In this document: positions 46,545 to 59,009 of the stretch, piece by piece
How positions within the stretch are numbered: the stretch's first letter is position 1
Layout of the letters: each line of letters opens with the position of its first letter
Origin: Armillaria gallica
Taxonomy: Eukaryota > Basidiomycota > Agaricomycetes > Agaricales > Physalacriaceae
Reading direction: 5' to 3'
Assembly: GCA_037576215.1 (NCBI GenBank)
Contig: JBANDB010000022.1
Location: 186,001 to 250,000, forward strand
Length of the DNA stretch: 64,000 nt
Made by a program: the position numbers and the translations under genes
Notes under the pieces: model-generated
Database searches by the model: none
What the model was told of the DNA's origin: nothing
The model's input: the letters and a program-made list of their open reading frames with translations, nothing else

Positions 46545-48988
46545 CGAAGGATTAGTTTTGAGAAGGCTACTTGGACTGACCTTTATATATGGAGGAGCCT
46601 TGGTCAAAACAGCAAGGCAATGGTCTGGGTCACACAGCGCAGCTATCTGGAGAGTTAACACAGGATGACGAAATCCAAGAGCGGGTAACTTTACCCCGCT
46701 GCTGCGACTCATACCGCACAAGCTGTAAAGATAATTAGATTCTGTGCCATAGATCTCTGTTTCATGTGAACGGTGGCATTTCACGGTCAACCACGGGGAT
46801 AACTAACCTCGGAAGGGCGTATCGGTAAGTGCTGATAACATGATATGTGCTGAAGCCACCAAGCGCTTGAAGGTTGTCAGGTCAGACGTCCAGACCGACC
46901 TGATACCTAGCAAACGAGATGTCAGATATGAATGGTGGTGGTCAATTCATCCAGTGTGACAAGCAGAATGAATTCAAGATACGGAACTAAAGCATCTGCC
47001 GCCGCCGGCTACCTGCCTTGCGTTGATGGCCACGTCACTGGTGATTTAAAGATATCCGCATAGCCAGGATCATGCGCGGCAGAAGCCCATTCTGACTCTC
47101 TCTGATCGTACCGAAGAAGCCGGTCTCCTTGATTGCGAACGAGCGAGAGAAAGTGATACCGAGAGGACTGCTATTTCTTAGTAAGTTGTTCAGTTCTAAT
47201 TGCCCCGCTCGTCTGCGTGAATGCACCCGATGCAACCGATAGTAGCGCTTGGAAATACGGACCTATCAGCCTCGATCGCGATTCGTGTATCAACAGCCTT
47301 TGAAAACTGTATGAATCAATTCTCAACCATTCATTCGCGTCGTCCACGTGGAAGAGACCTGGCGCTAAAAGATACCACCACGTGCTGTATCGGGTTCAGT
47401 GCCTTTATAAGTCCTTTGATAGGATCAGAGTTCAACTCTCAAGACAAGGCGTAACCACTGGATTATGCTTACACCGGCCGCGTTCCTTTGTACGCGCGGC
47501 TTGGGTAATGTACCCATCCTCTTTGTTATGTTTCATCGTCAGCTACATAACGGTTGCCGTCAGTCCCATGTTTCTAGTAGTAGCGGATGGATGTGGGCGC
47601 TATTAGAGAAGGAGGAAACTCCAGAAGGAAAACGCTCACCTGACCATCGTTGAGATAAGACCCAAATATTAGGGAAAACCTGAAGTGACACTTCGATCTT
47701 TGATCTGGTCTTCATGGTCTAGACGAACCCATGACAAGTACATCGGTCGGAAACCGACGTTCGTAGCAGGTCAAGGGGTCAAGTCCACGTTAAAACGGTG
47801 GCGTGATGATCCTCATAGCCAGGTAACCTGTATGGAAGTTATTGATTCCCCAGAAAGATCTGACGGTGGGGACATTGAGACCATCGGACGGGGATTCTAG
47901 TGCAAGAGACCAGCGTAACAATGCCAAGATGGCCCAAAGAACGTTTCACATGGCTGGCTATCAGTCACCGTTTGCGTTATCATACGGATTTGTTGAAGCA
48001 TTTGGCTGTTTTTGATGAGTATGTTGTTCAGCCAGTCAAGAAGACTGTTTGCTTGTGGTTCTTGAACCATCCAAGAACCTAAGAAGTCGCTTCAATCATT
48101 GTTTAAAATAAGCGGCCCTCACAGGGACGCCGCTGACTTGAAGGGTCGGGTGGTCCGATCGTCTCCTGTTATATGACGATAGCGGAGCTGAGGAAGTTAG
48201 CGTCGAGTTAAAGCGTTTGGAAAAACGACGAAGTTCTGTAAAAGGCATTGCAAAGAAGATTTGGCGCTCCTAATTATTATCCGAACTTAGGATCCGAGAC
48301 CGATATTGAGGCACTGGAAAAAGGCTACAGATCGAGCTCAAGGATGATGTGGTGTTGGTGGTAAACGGCAAAAAGGAAGGAACTTCCGGTCCGCATCATC
48401 TGTTTCATCAATGCACCAGGTATACGTACTCCGCTTCAAATTCGCGTCCCGCATTTTGACAGGGACCGATTCCGCTTCCGCCCCTTGGACTCGCATTACC
48501 ACATTTCCTCCAAGATGATATCAAAACTTACGCCTAAGGGCCACCGGATATAGCCCCACCGAATTCAAAAGAGGAAAAGAACGTGGAGGCTATGTGCCCA
48601 AGTGCTTATTGAAATTTATTTATTTTGGGTCAGCAGCAGCTAGGACTACCAGTTTCTTCGGTTTCATCCCGAAATTTCTTTGGACCGGCCTAAAATACCA
48701 CCCTTTCTTCGTGAATCATGATGCGATAGAAATTTTCGATGCTGTGCATAACATGTCATCTCGGAGCGTGGATAAAAGGCTCCGTCGCGAGGTCTTCAAA
48801 AATGAGTTCTTACAAGGTGCGAGGCATCGAGGCGGTCAAACCTTATTACATTCGAGGCTCCTACTTGGTATTCGCGAAATTTGTATGATTTCTCTCAGAG
48901 ATAAGATAAGATCGGAACGGACCGCCCGCGATCGTGATCACGGTCTCTACGGTGTTGCCTCCTCTTCCATTTTCACCGCCATCACGAC
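46545..48988. other. Divergent intergenic region between P450 and HAD genes
   Basis: About 2.4 kb with no gene assembled. Open frames at 47685-47900 (+), 47900-48082 (+) and 48594-49082 (+) have no recognised domain; the last overlaps the start of the HAD gene in another frame. It contains the upstream regions of both genes. Confidence 0.4.
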
Positions 48989-50134
48989 ATGTCCGACTCA
49001 GCGCCAGCAAGCACACTGCCCTACCCGCCCGTCCATAAGGACAAAAAATTCGTTGTTCTATCCGATTGGTTCGAAATCGTAATCATCGGAAGAAGGAGGT
49101 ACTAACGTGCCTGTGCATAATAGGGATGGCACGATAACGACGTGCGATTCGAACGATTGTGCGTCCAGTATATGCCAAAGTTGGGGAATAAATGTGCTTA
49201 CTCACCGCTGAGAAGATATGACTGATAATTTGGGGTACGGCAAGGAGAGAAGGAGACAGGGGAATCTGGATATTCTTACAGGGAAAGCTACGTTCAGGTG
49301 CGCTTGGCAGAAGTACCAGCAACCGCATCGATTTACGGACTTTATTCAGGGACGCATTTCGGGAGATGCTATCTAGTATCGTTGCCAACGGACATTCGTT
49401 TGAAGAGTGCAAGGACGTTTTGCGCAAGAGTCAGTCACAGTTTACCGTTCGACGTCTAATGAATAACATGCCGCTCAGATATACAACTCGATTCCGGATT
49501 CAAGGATTTCTATGCGTGGTGTAAAGCCAACGACATCCCGGTTATTATCGTGTCTAGGTTAGCCTAGCCTCCCCGTACCCCACACTGTTGATCTAACGTG
49601 ACTCAAGCGGCATGGCCCCATCTATTCGTGCCGTGCTTTCGAATCTCCTTGGGGAAGAGGCAGCCAACGAGATCGAAATAATTTCCAACGATGTGGACCT
49701 CCACGAGGACGGGACATGGTCCATTAAATTTAGACATCCTTCCAGGTCAGTTTCTTTCCTCGGTCTTTTTGGTTTCTGATGTCGTCGTAGTGGATTCGGA
49801 CACGACAAATCTTGGGCGATTCTTCCCTACAGGGATCTCCCAGAGCCGCCGACGCTGTTTTTCTTTGGCGACGGAGTATCAGGTGAGTGTCTACACGCAT
49901 GGGTCTTGCAGTGCGCTAATATTGATCCTGATAGATATGTCTGCTGCGAAGCATGCAGATGTTCTGTTTGTAAAGACGATGGATCAAGGAGACAACGACT
50001 TGGCGGCGTACTGCACTCGCGAAGGGATTAAGCACATCCTCTTCGACGATTTCTCTAAAGCAATGCCTGTCGTACAGTCCGTTGTTAGAGGAGAATTGAC
50101 TGTGGAGAAAGCTCTCTCCATTGGTCAGGCTTAG
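48989..50134 (+). CDS. HAD-superfamily phosphatase
   Basis: The eight exons are join(48989..49068, 49124..49158, 49216..49297, 49350..49429, 49479..49557, 49608..49745, 49791..49882, 49935..50134), 261 aa. The seven introns are GT-AG and keep phase. Motif I is SDWDGTIT (Asp26 nucleophile and Asp28), followed by DSNDYMTDNLGYG. Motif II is IIVSSGM, and motif IV is FFFGDGVSDMSAAKHAD. The arrangement matches the type-IB HAD group of MtnX-like and phosphoserine-phosphatase-like enzymes (yeast YNL010W is a relative). Such enzymes dephosphorylate small metabolites through an aspartyl-phosphate. The exact substrate is unknown. It has no signal peptide, so it is probably cytosolic. Confidence 0.9.
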
Positions 50135-51287
50135 ATGATTATCATGTAGACGCCCAAGATAGAAGCACAGAACCAATAGATTTCAGCACCATCGTTGATG
50201 GTCTGCCGCTTTGATCTGAATGGGACCTGAAATAAAGATGTAAGGAAAACTATGACGCGGTGTGCTGACAGGTGATCGGACACGTCCAGAGGGCTTAAAT
50301 GGCGTACAATTTAGAGGTCGCTGTGGTCAGCGCGCAGCTGAAACACGACGCGACGCGATCGCGCCTCGAGCCACATCTCCGTGGGCATGGTCAGAATCCT
50401 TTGAAGCCTTCCGACGCGAGTCCTGGTGGAACGGGGCGCCATCGGGGTGACAGTGCTAGTGGTAGAAGTAGCGAGAGGTAGCAGTATATTCGTCGAGCGC
50501 GGTGCACTATTATACGCGAAGGCACGTGTAGCAAAGGAAACCACCAGAATCTGTTGCAACTCAAACGGACGGTAGCCTTTTGCCGATTTGTTACACGATG
50601 ATATTTTGCAGAGAACGCAGACTGTTGTTTCGAGCCATTTCTTTGTGCTGTCAGTGCCATGCTGTGCACGAAAAGACTCTGATATTTGTCCCAACTATCG
50701 CGTCTGGGAGGATGCAGATGTCTATTCGCATTCCTCGCATTCCCCGTACATTTCCCGAGGTTTGCGGTCAAATGATGGCCGATGAATCATGCGGCGGCCG
50801 ACGGGCCTACAATTGGACCAATTGGGGACCAATTGAAGTCTGGATTTTACGAGCGAACCACACACAACAATCGTCCACTGGGCGGATTTATTTGGCACGG
50901 CTAGGGGTTAGAGCCAGACAGGAAGGACGCGACTTGGCAAACGCGCATTTATAACGTGTGCTAATGAGCGCGTTAGCTTCAAGTTCGGCACTTTCGGCAA
51001 CGCTAGCCGGTACCGGCCAACACACATTTCGGGCTTCGTCAGTGATCAATTCGATAAGACCCTTCCACGATAACCGAAAAAATAGACTTGGATTGGAGGA
51101 CGAGCATCGGTAAGTTTTCATCAAGGCCTCCCGGACCGTCAATCAAGACTCAACAGTCAGTCAAGACTCAAGATATACGTTGCCCAGTGCCGACCGAATC
51201 TATATTATAATGGTCTCATTCTTACCAAGTATAAAATGTTCTAACATCTCACCCGTAAAAAAATATGTTATTGGGAGATTACCATAT
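50135..51287. other. Intergenic region after the HAD gene
   Basis: No gene could be assembled; the longest frames (50311-50694 minus, 50580-50954 plus) lack any recognised motif. The sequence just before 51288 continues the unit that carries the tRNA-derived part. Confidence 0.4.
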
Positions 51288-51383
51288 GGACGGTCACCCG
51301 GGATTGAACTAGGTACCTCCGCATTATATCCTACCAAGACGCTTAAATTCGGTCTACCTTACTGCCAACTGAGCCACGTCCCC
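51288..51383 (-). repeat. tRNA-derived sequence (tRNA pseudogene or SINE head)
   Basis: On the minus strand an A-box-like TGGCTCAGTTGG and a B-box-like AGTTCAATCCC stand at the spacing of a class II tRNA with an extra arm. Five acceptor-stem pairs (GGACG with CGTCC) remain. The D-stem and T-stem are broken and the anticodon loop cannot be folded cleanly, so it is not a working tRNA. AT-rich sequence follows on its 3' side (51180-51287), as in a tRNA-derived SINE, but a second copy is needed to say so. Confidence 0.5.
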
Positions 51384-52043
51384 ATCCTTAATTGGAGGAT
51401 CTTCCAGTCTAGGTACTTATGTAAAGCTTAAACCTTCATTACACGCGGCGGCGGCGACGCAGACGCGTTATTTCTATGGGAACACCGAATGATATATGTG
51501 CCATTTCGAAAAGTCCAAGTTTTCACTTCCCCAGTTCATTGGTCTAATTGATTTAGGTTCCTCCCTGCTTTCCCACAATTGAGGTATGGCGCGACTGATT
51601 CTCTTAGTTCCAAGGCAAGGAAACACATGATCATAGCGCGGTCTCTATAGGTATACCTTGTGACAAATTCTCGTCTAAAGACATCACTGCCCTTAGCGCG
51701 AACAAAGGATATGCTGTATTGGTCTTTTAATTTATGAAATTTCATCACGTTACGACAAAACACGGTCACGAGCGATTTATAAGCAAGAAACAGCCAACTG
51801 TCGACCCAATCTACACCCACCATCATCCCTAAGACCAGTAGCCCTTCATTTATTCTTTCTTTCTTCAAGAAGAACCGATACTGACCCCATCGTCACCTTC
51901 CCAGTCCAACAGACACCAGTTCCCTGATATTTCGAACGCGTCGTCGACACTGATATCTTCGAGTCCAGCGACCCCCACCGCCGATTTATCGTCGAGGCCA
52001 AATTTCACTCCAGGTTCTCCCCCAATCAACGGGTACCGTCAAC
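51384..52043. other. Upstream region of the hypothetical gene at 52044
   Basis: No separate gene is seen. From about 51940 to 52110 another frame reads Ser/Pro/Asn-rich protein text (PNFTPGSPPINGY; PSPNVNAPTQSHASGSRPGS) up to a GGTAAGC donor near 52120. This leaves open an alternative 5' exon for the next gene. Confidence 0.4.
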
Positions 52044-52889
52044 ATGGGAGGTCAACCCTTCTCCGAACGTGAACGCGCCTACACAATCGCATGCGAGCGG
52101 ATCGCGCCCAGGATCCAGGGTAAGCAGCAACAGACCACCGCTGATCCAAAGTCTGGGCCAAACGATCCCGAAGGCCCTGCAGAGGACACCCCACAAGAAA
52201 CGAATACGGTAGGTCGCGGGGGACGAGGAGGAAACCATCAAATCCAAGATGATGACGATGGAAGAAAAGTCCTTTTCGACAACAAGCTCCATATCCGATG
52301 GATCGAAGCAGCAGGACGTAAGCCTATCTTCGCGAATAACGCGCCTCCCGTTGTTGCCACCTCTCCCATGGGAATACTCAAGCCCCGGCCCGATGATCCG
52401 TTCACCTCTCCAGCAAAAATCCTGGCCAGGTTCGAGCATGGCAACCCAGCACTGGTGGAGATTTTCTTGACAGCCGACCCAAGACTCCACGATTGCGACG
52501 ACTGGAAGCAGCATATCTGCACGCCCAAGGTCGATGGCGCAGTGATTCTAGTGAACGGTCTGCCAAATCCAATCGAGATCCCAGCCAGCGAGGGCCGTTT
52601 CTTGTCAACGCGCCGAGTGTTGAAGCTTGTGCATTCCGAGTTGATGAAGGATGTCGGGAAAAACTGGTGGATGTTCGTTGAAAAAGAAAGGAGAGGGGAA
52701 GTCGCGAAGGCGTGGGAGAAGCGCGTCTATGGCAACTTGGAAGGGAGAGAAACCGTCCAGAGTCCGCCCGCCAAGCTCATCGACTATTTGTTGGAGAACA
52801 TCGTCTTTGACGGGTTCACATTCGTGATGAGGGACGCTTCTGGACGGACGTGGTTGAAGATGCACACCAAAGCCGGGCGGCATGCCTAG
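52044..52889 (+). CDS. Hypothetical protein, weakly DUF6699-like
   Basis: A single-exon frame of 281 aa starts at an ATG in a good context (GTCAACATGG). The first 70 residues are hydrophilic with an Asp-rich run (residues 69-73). The rest contains VDGAVILVNGLPNPIEIPAS, then RRVLKLVHSELMKDVGKNWW and VAKAWEKRVYGNLEG, and ends near VFDGFTFVMRDASGRTWL. The pattern of a short beta segment with LPxPI followed by a helix ending in a Trp and then an xRxxVAxAxxxR helix resembles basidiomycete DUF6699 proteins. I would not rely on that. No catalytic motif, signal peptide or membrane segment is seen. An alternative upstream exon in another frame is possible. Confidence 0.65.
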   Translation: MGGQPFSERERAYTIACERIAPRIQGKQQQTTADPKSGPNDPEGPAEDTPQETNTVGRGGRGGNHQIQDDDDGRKVLFDNKLHIRWIEAAGRKPIFANNAPPVVATSPMGILKPRPDDPFTSPAKILARFEHGNPALVEIFLTADPRLHDCDDWKQHICTPKVDGAVILVNGLPNPIEIPASEGRFLSTRRVLKLVHSELMKDVGKNWWMFVEKERRGEVAKAWEKRVYGNLEGRETVQSPPAKLIDYLLENIVFDGFTFVMRDASGRTWLKMHTKAGRHA

Positions 52890-54435
52890 GCCGGAGTAAA
52901 ACGGAGACATATTTCTTATTAGGACAATCTCATCCAGACACGTCAGACTACGCACCGTTTTGTATGTCACTAGGTATTACTTCAATCGTCCAATATTGGC
53001 ATCCTACCCACCATCTGAGTGATCATGTAGCCGTAGTGGGATCACAGTGTCATCTGTACAAAGCATTAGTGTCCGAAGAAACCCGAGAAAAATTCAATCC
53101 GTACCTGCACTGTGCGACCATGCATCACCGCGAAGGCTGACTGAATGGAGCAGGTCTTCGTTCAAAGAGAAGCAAGATATAGCGGATTCAAGTCATCAAG
53201 GAACACATAGCGAGCGAGATACTAGGAAAGAGAATACGGGAGGACAGAACGCTGTTGACGAAGGGAAACGGTTGGAAGCAAGAAGCAGTGGATAAACAAC
53301 GACATACATATCGGGAAGGTCCGCTGTCGGCATGACGCGGACGGCGCATCGCTGACCCTGTTCTTTGCATCCATGCTCCGGGCTAGTCTCGTCGATAAAC
53401 GATGATACATTGAGCTGTACTCCTTCGGTTCACTTTTATTATGTCATGGTACCACATCCACGCGTCCTTTATGCTCATTGATGCGCTTTTGACGCAATTT
53501 GTGTTCATTTCCTCTCCTTCTAGCACATGTGTCTGCGTCAGAATGATATCCTTCAAACCACCACCATCCCATTCAGATACCTCGCGTTTTCGGCTTGAGT
53601 CTTTCAAATTTCTTTCAAACCAACCAGTTTCATCTCACAAGGTACTATTCTTGGTGGAGATTTAGACCTCTGAACCTCGGTAATAAGGTCTACAGCCACT
53701 ACGATACCATCCCTCGCAAATGGATCGAACATAAAAACAACGTCCGCCTATTATCTAACCCATGTACATACTTATCTCTATGATGTCCGTTATGCGAGGT
53801 CTACCTGATTCATCTGGGCAGTGGGCACTTCAGCTTGTCGGACCATGATGTAATGCAAAGATTGGTGTTCTGGCACACGATGACCGTCTAATGAAGGGCT
53901 TAATGTGCAATCTTCTTCGTCTTACTCTGCACCCCAAGCTGGTCAACTTGCCTAGGGGTCTCTATCCTACACATCGGGAATGATTCCTAATACCTGCCTT
54001 AACTTGATGATCTATGTATGTCTGCCGGATTCCCAGTTCCCTTGAGATAAGACTACATTTCTCCGCAAACATGACAGTAAAGGATTCTAACAACCTTTCT
54101 TCCCATAATGCCGCTGCTGCTTCCCAATATGTGTGAAAATTCAAACGACTGGGCAGCCTTGTTCTGGCTTTCAGGCTCCATTAGTCGACGGTATGTTACA
54201 GAGAATACTAAAATGAACAGATACGACGTCAAGAAAAGCACCTATCGGCTCGAAATAGTAAGAGGTACTGTAGAAAGGAATGAAAGAATTAATTGAGTAC
54301 AATAAACTCGGAGGAAGATCAATTATACTGATACATTTTGAGGTAGTCAAGATGACAGCAATTAATACTAGCAAGGGAACGATGCATGAGAGGTGAGAAT
54401 AAGAAAAGAGAAGGTGAGAAGAGGAACGACCAATA
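52890..54435. other. Intergenic region between the hypothetical gene and the DUF6534-like gene
   Basis: No gene is seen. Several short frames occur on both strands (for example 53441-53665 plus, 53383-53607 minus). Frames near 54171-54572 are shadows of the last exon and 3' end of the membrane-protein gene. Confidence 0.4.
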
Positions 54436-56534
54436 TCAAAGAGGTGATCTATCCGCTGCTCTGGAGTTACGCCATTCCAGAACTGTAGGCTTTCGAGGTA
54501 GCCTCGTGTAGGGCGAATAATCCTCCCTTTGTGGAACGAGTATGGACTCTTCGTCGTGCACACGGCGTTCAACAGTCTTCTTGATAGTTACTTCAAGCTA
54601 CGATGCCAAGGGTATCAGCATCTTTTTATCACGGTGACCAGTAAAACATACCTGTCGCATCTTCCCCCTCGGACGATAAGCAACCTGTTCAAGAAAGAAT
54701 TAGTTAAATCTTACAAGGATGACGGATACGCATGACCCTACCTCTGCATGGCGGGGTTGGTATTGCGTGTAAAAGTCCTCTGAGGAAAGGACCGGCAGAT
54801 CGCCCCACGCTCTCACCTTTTCGCGGAGTTCGCGAAGTTCCTTGCGCGTATTCAGCGAGGCGAGGACGGAATTAGCGTAGACTGGCATGGATCAGTCAAG
54901 TAGCAAGCCTCTACGTGGATAAACCATCTTACGCTTTTCAATTACGAAGTGAAGGCCGAGGAATACGAGGTTTGTGGGCATGACGAGCCACTGTGAGAAA
55001 GCTGGATCAACACAATAGGCGACGATGGGACGGAGAACCTACGCAAATTAACGAAGCTGTTGTTGCCACACTGCGGACAAAATGTTTATTGTTCCTTGGT
55101 GAATAAAGAACGAAATTGCCTTACCTCGTAAGTAGTCCATTTTCCAACGTGTAGAGTGTTAACGAATCTATGACTTGTAACATCCTATCCATAGAACGCG
55201 TCAGGTCCCATCTCTTCATTATGGTGGGTGATGTACGTACGAAGATGGAGCATCAATCCGCCGTCGCAGTAAGTGCAGGAAGTAACATAACCAGGCCGTA
55301 ATCAGCACGTCGACTGCGGATGATAGGGAGAGCCCAGTAGTGAAGATCCACTATGATCAGATATCAGTTTCAATTCTGTCCATTCGCAGAAACGAGACTA
55401 ACGCCAGGATAGTCCTCGTTAAAGGCGGAGAATCGATGTAGCCGTATCCTACCGTGGTAACTCAGGAATGGACGATTAAATGGGAGAGAATGAAGGCTCG
55501 CACATTTCAAAAGTTGAAACTGCATATCGCGATTCAGCATAAGGGTCATTGTAAGAGAACGTCAGGTACGGTGCTTACCAGACGCCGCTACTAAAACACG
55601 GGGAATGGATGGGTCAAAGAGGATCCTTATCACAGATCGATATCGCTCACCGAGCCGGAAAAAGGCTAGAGCAAGCTAGCGGGATAAAAGGTTACGCGCA
55701 GCCGGTTCCGAATACTGTGGGATCCTTACAATGGGAACGGTTATAGCCCAATTCCGATCACTAGCTAGAAAGTTTAAACGTCAGCAGCCGGTTCCGACAA
55801 CAGTAGCCGTGCTGCATACATTTATGTATCTTTTCGGAGAAATAACTGAGGTTACTAGTGAGCCTCCAACACAATAATCCAGAATTGAGGGGCACATACC
55901 AATGCGCAATCAGTGTTTGCATGGCCTGAGATTCTACTTGAGCGCCCACCATACGAGAATAGAATAGTAAAACGTACCGTGACTACAATGGTAAGCTTGT
56001 GATAGAAAATGAGCCCGAAATACACGTTGATGAAGGGAACGTGCGCTTACTGCAATGGACCTTGGTTCGTTTGGAGTATGAGTCAATGTTGCAAGGACAT
56101 GAAAGGCTCCCACTCACCAATGAATGTGATCAGTCCTGTCCTGAACGCCAAAATATGTGACAAGATAGTCAAAAAGAGACACGAAAATGAATGTGGAGTG
56201 GACGATATCAAGGACCCTATTAAGGAATCAATGATAAATACAATCCCCGGGATTACTGTCGAAATCAGGGCATACCAGATAGCTAGCACCTGTTGTTCAT
56301 CACCGAATTAACCGGATAAACAAACGGGAGTGAATGGAATGCGCACCATGACCTTCTTCCGCCAGGAATCCTGCATGTATAGCCTGAAGTAGATGAGAGC
56401 TTGTATAGTGACGACGCCGCTCAACCTGTGCACCGAGATCAGCTATCAGGAGTAGCACCCGAGATTATACATGCTCACATCGCTGCGACAAACCCGCCCG
56501 CCAGCATCGCTCCGTAGGTCCCCAGTACATCCAT
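54436..56534 (-). CDS. DUF6534-like seven-helix membrane protein
   Basis: The gene reads as about 350 aa in about 20 exons, starting 56534-56479 and 56425-56347 and ending 54597-54436. All junctions I followed are GT-AG and keep phase. The protein opens MDVLGTYGAMLAGGFVAAM, then VVTIQALIYFRLY, VLAIWVLDIVHSTFIFVSLF, DHIHWSIA, SDRNWAITVPI, WIFTTGLSLSSAVDVLITAW, LYTLENGLLTS, VMPTNLVFLGLHFVIEKLYA and NSVLASLNTRKEL. That order, seven hydrophobic segments with a closing KLYxNSxLAxLNxRK motif, is the DUF6534 family, abundant in Agaricomycetes and of unknown function (possibly receptor-like). A hydrophilic cytoplasmic tail follows. Some exons are only 10-18 nt. Confidence 0.8.
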
Positions 56535-59009
56535 TGGTAGCAGTCTGGAGAACTGTGTGAGAGCAGCCTCCAATCCAAGGCCAGCCTGACTAATATATAT
56601 ATAAGGCCAGGATGCCGGAAGGCTGATAGGCTATGTCTCGAGCGACGATCGCGTAACGATCGCATTCCAGTTACTTCATGGGTATTGTGGCGCCTGCATG
56701 TAACCATAAGAGCGCAAGGCTATTTCTGCGTTACACCTGTCAAGTCTATTCGTCAGTTTGCGTGAGTGGGCATGGTTGATATTGTGGTACTTGAATGGCC
56801 AAGGAAAGCACCCGCGAGGAAATACCACTCTAACAGAGTTAACGATGTCATTTGTACTTTGGAATTATTCGCGATTTCTATGGTCCACGTTAACACAAGA
56901 ATCAGACTTGCTCTTAATTGTACATACCAATCACCATCTTATCAGCATCCACCTCGGACCGTTGCCAGGCGTCCAACGGCCATTGTCATCAAAATATGGC
57001 TTCGTAGGGTTAGCTTCGCCCATACTCCCACTCCGACTGACGTATAAGGATCAGACATGATAACATTCCATCAATGACACCGAGCCACTGTGTCAGGTAT
57101 CATCTGTACTTTGCGGAGAAAGAGTCTAGAGTCGCTGCTTCAGTCTTCGAACGGCCGTCCTCTTCGCACTCCATAAGCTTCATAATCGAATACAGAACCC
57201 CAAGTGCTTTATTATACACTTGTGCGTATCGACGCGGGCGCGCGCTCTGTTACGAACCAAATGGTCGACTAAAAATAAACCAGACGGGAAAGCACGATTT
57301 AGAAGGTTTCGTGAAATCCAGACTTGAAGTCAGAAATGCAGAAAAAGGTCAATTATGGAAAGACGCACATGAATCATTTCTCTTCAACACCGTGGATATT
57401 CTTTGCCACATTTACAGCTTTTCCATGCCTATATTCTTCTCAGTCTTGTGGGGTCAAATACGCACTTCTTTTCGCGACGTGAATAAAAAGGCGCTGATAA
57501 GCGCAGTAACTTCAGATGTGCATCTGCAACGCAGGAGGCGTTTCAAACCCAATAAGTAACTATTCAATAGACAAGAGAGCGCCTGCGGAATCAATATCGG
57601 TGTGAGGGGGCAACGTGGATTACGTACCGGTTGAACTCTAAGCAGTCGAATCGTCTCTCGATATAAGGCAGCTATGAACGGCGAGTCCTTCAATTTTCTA
57701 TCAATAAGAGAATGCTTTGAACCGGCTGGGAGTCACTATGAGCGTCAAAACGAAACGGTCGTCGGTGTCAAAACTCAATGCGCATGCTGGACTCGGAGTG
57801 ATGTGATCCCCGGGATAACGACATGACGATCAGATCATCTGCGAGCCCTTGTTGAAGAATGGTCACTGAGCCCAAGTGAAGGCAAACAAGACTGTCCCCT
57901 GCCGGATAAAGCCCAGGTTATCTGTAAAATCGTTGGTAGAGGTATTAGAGAGAGAGAGAGAGAGCTACAGTGTCGTCGTCCTATGACTGCAACAATTTGC
58001 TCAGCGCTAGCCCTGAGTTTCATGTCGTTCAATGTCACCAAATTGGTGCAGACGTGGACACGTTCCAATGCTAACCTGGTAGGAACAAGGAAAAACTCGA
58101 CTGATCATAGTGAATGCTCTTTAGATCGAACACGCGTGCCTAGTGCAGGAACGAGTCTCCTGTTTGCAACTAAAGCAGAGTTTGCGGCAGTAGGCGTTCC
58201 TGGAAGGGTCATCAGAATACCGTCTTATAACCGGCCATTGAGACCATACCACCAAGGACTGAGTACTGAACCATTCAGATTAAACTAGTGAGCACACTCA
58301 CAATGCACTGCGGGACGGGACAAGTTCAAACTTCCCTGCACTAGATCTGAGATACAGAAATTCAGAGTATCGTATCATGCGAAGCAGGTAGTTAATAAAT
58401 GCAGAAAGAGGAAAAGAAATCCTTTAACTTCGACTTGGCAGGATTTTTTTCTCATAGCCCCCGCGATAATGGCTAACAAGCGTTCCTATACAACAACATT
58501 TAGCTTCGACAACTGGCAGGATAAGATTTGGTTTTTCGGTTCATTGTAGTGCATTTTTTGTAGTCCAGCGTGCGGATTCAAGGCAAACGAAAGCACATGA
58601 GGGGAGGAGGCAACCAAGGGAAGATCAAAAACAGACCGGCAAGGTGGCCCGTTACGTCACGTCCAAGATCGCTCTCTTTTATACCAACCCACCGACACCA
58701 ACACCACCACAGCGAAACATCCACGACATTGTAACTCGAGTCTGGTAATTTAGCACTCTTCTCTCACAATCGCCATGTTCGTTTGATGTTCGTGGTATCA
58801 AATCAAGCTACCGTTACGCGGCCCTGTAATACGGTTCCGAGTTAATCCAGGACAAATCCAGGACATTCTATTGTCCATCGCTCCTTTGTTCTAAACGTCC
58901 AACACATCTACAAACTGGTGAACACTGGTCCGATATTCCAGGCGAGCGGCTCTTTTCAATATCCTTGGCCTAGTAACAAACATAAGTTTTCGTTTTGTAG
59001 AGCCTAGAC
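56535..59009. other. Intergenic region with a possible P450 relic
   Basis: About 2.5 kb. A perfect (AG)10 microsatellite lies at 57945-57964. A minus-strand segment at 57628-57708 reads KDSPFIAALYRETIRLLRVQ, like a P450 K-helix (ExxR), but no heme motif or other P450 part is found nearby. The + frame 57074-57559 (161 codons) has no recognised domain. Upstream of the F-box gene, ACTTCGAC/GCTTCGAC with GGCAGGAT is repeated near 58429 and 58505. Confidence 0.4.
57945..57964. repeat. (AG)10 microsatellite
   Basis: Ten perfect AG units within unrelated sequence. It is useful only as a potentially variable marker. Confidence 0.9.

Noticed and set aside
44567..50134. P450 plus HAD phosphatase (with the hydrolase at 39 kb) as a biosynthetic cluster
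   Set aside because: No backbone synthase, terpene cyclase, transporter or pathway regulator is present and the spacing is loose. The genes are better read as unrelated neighbours.
57074..57559. 161-codon open frame on the + strand
   Set aside because: It has no domain, an ordinary ATG context, and overlaps a minus-strand segment with better protein-like features. I could not support it as a gene.
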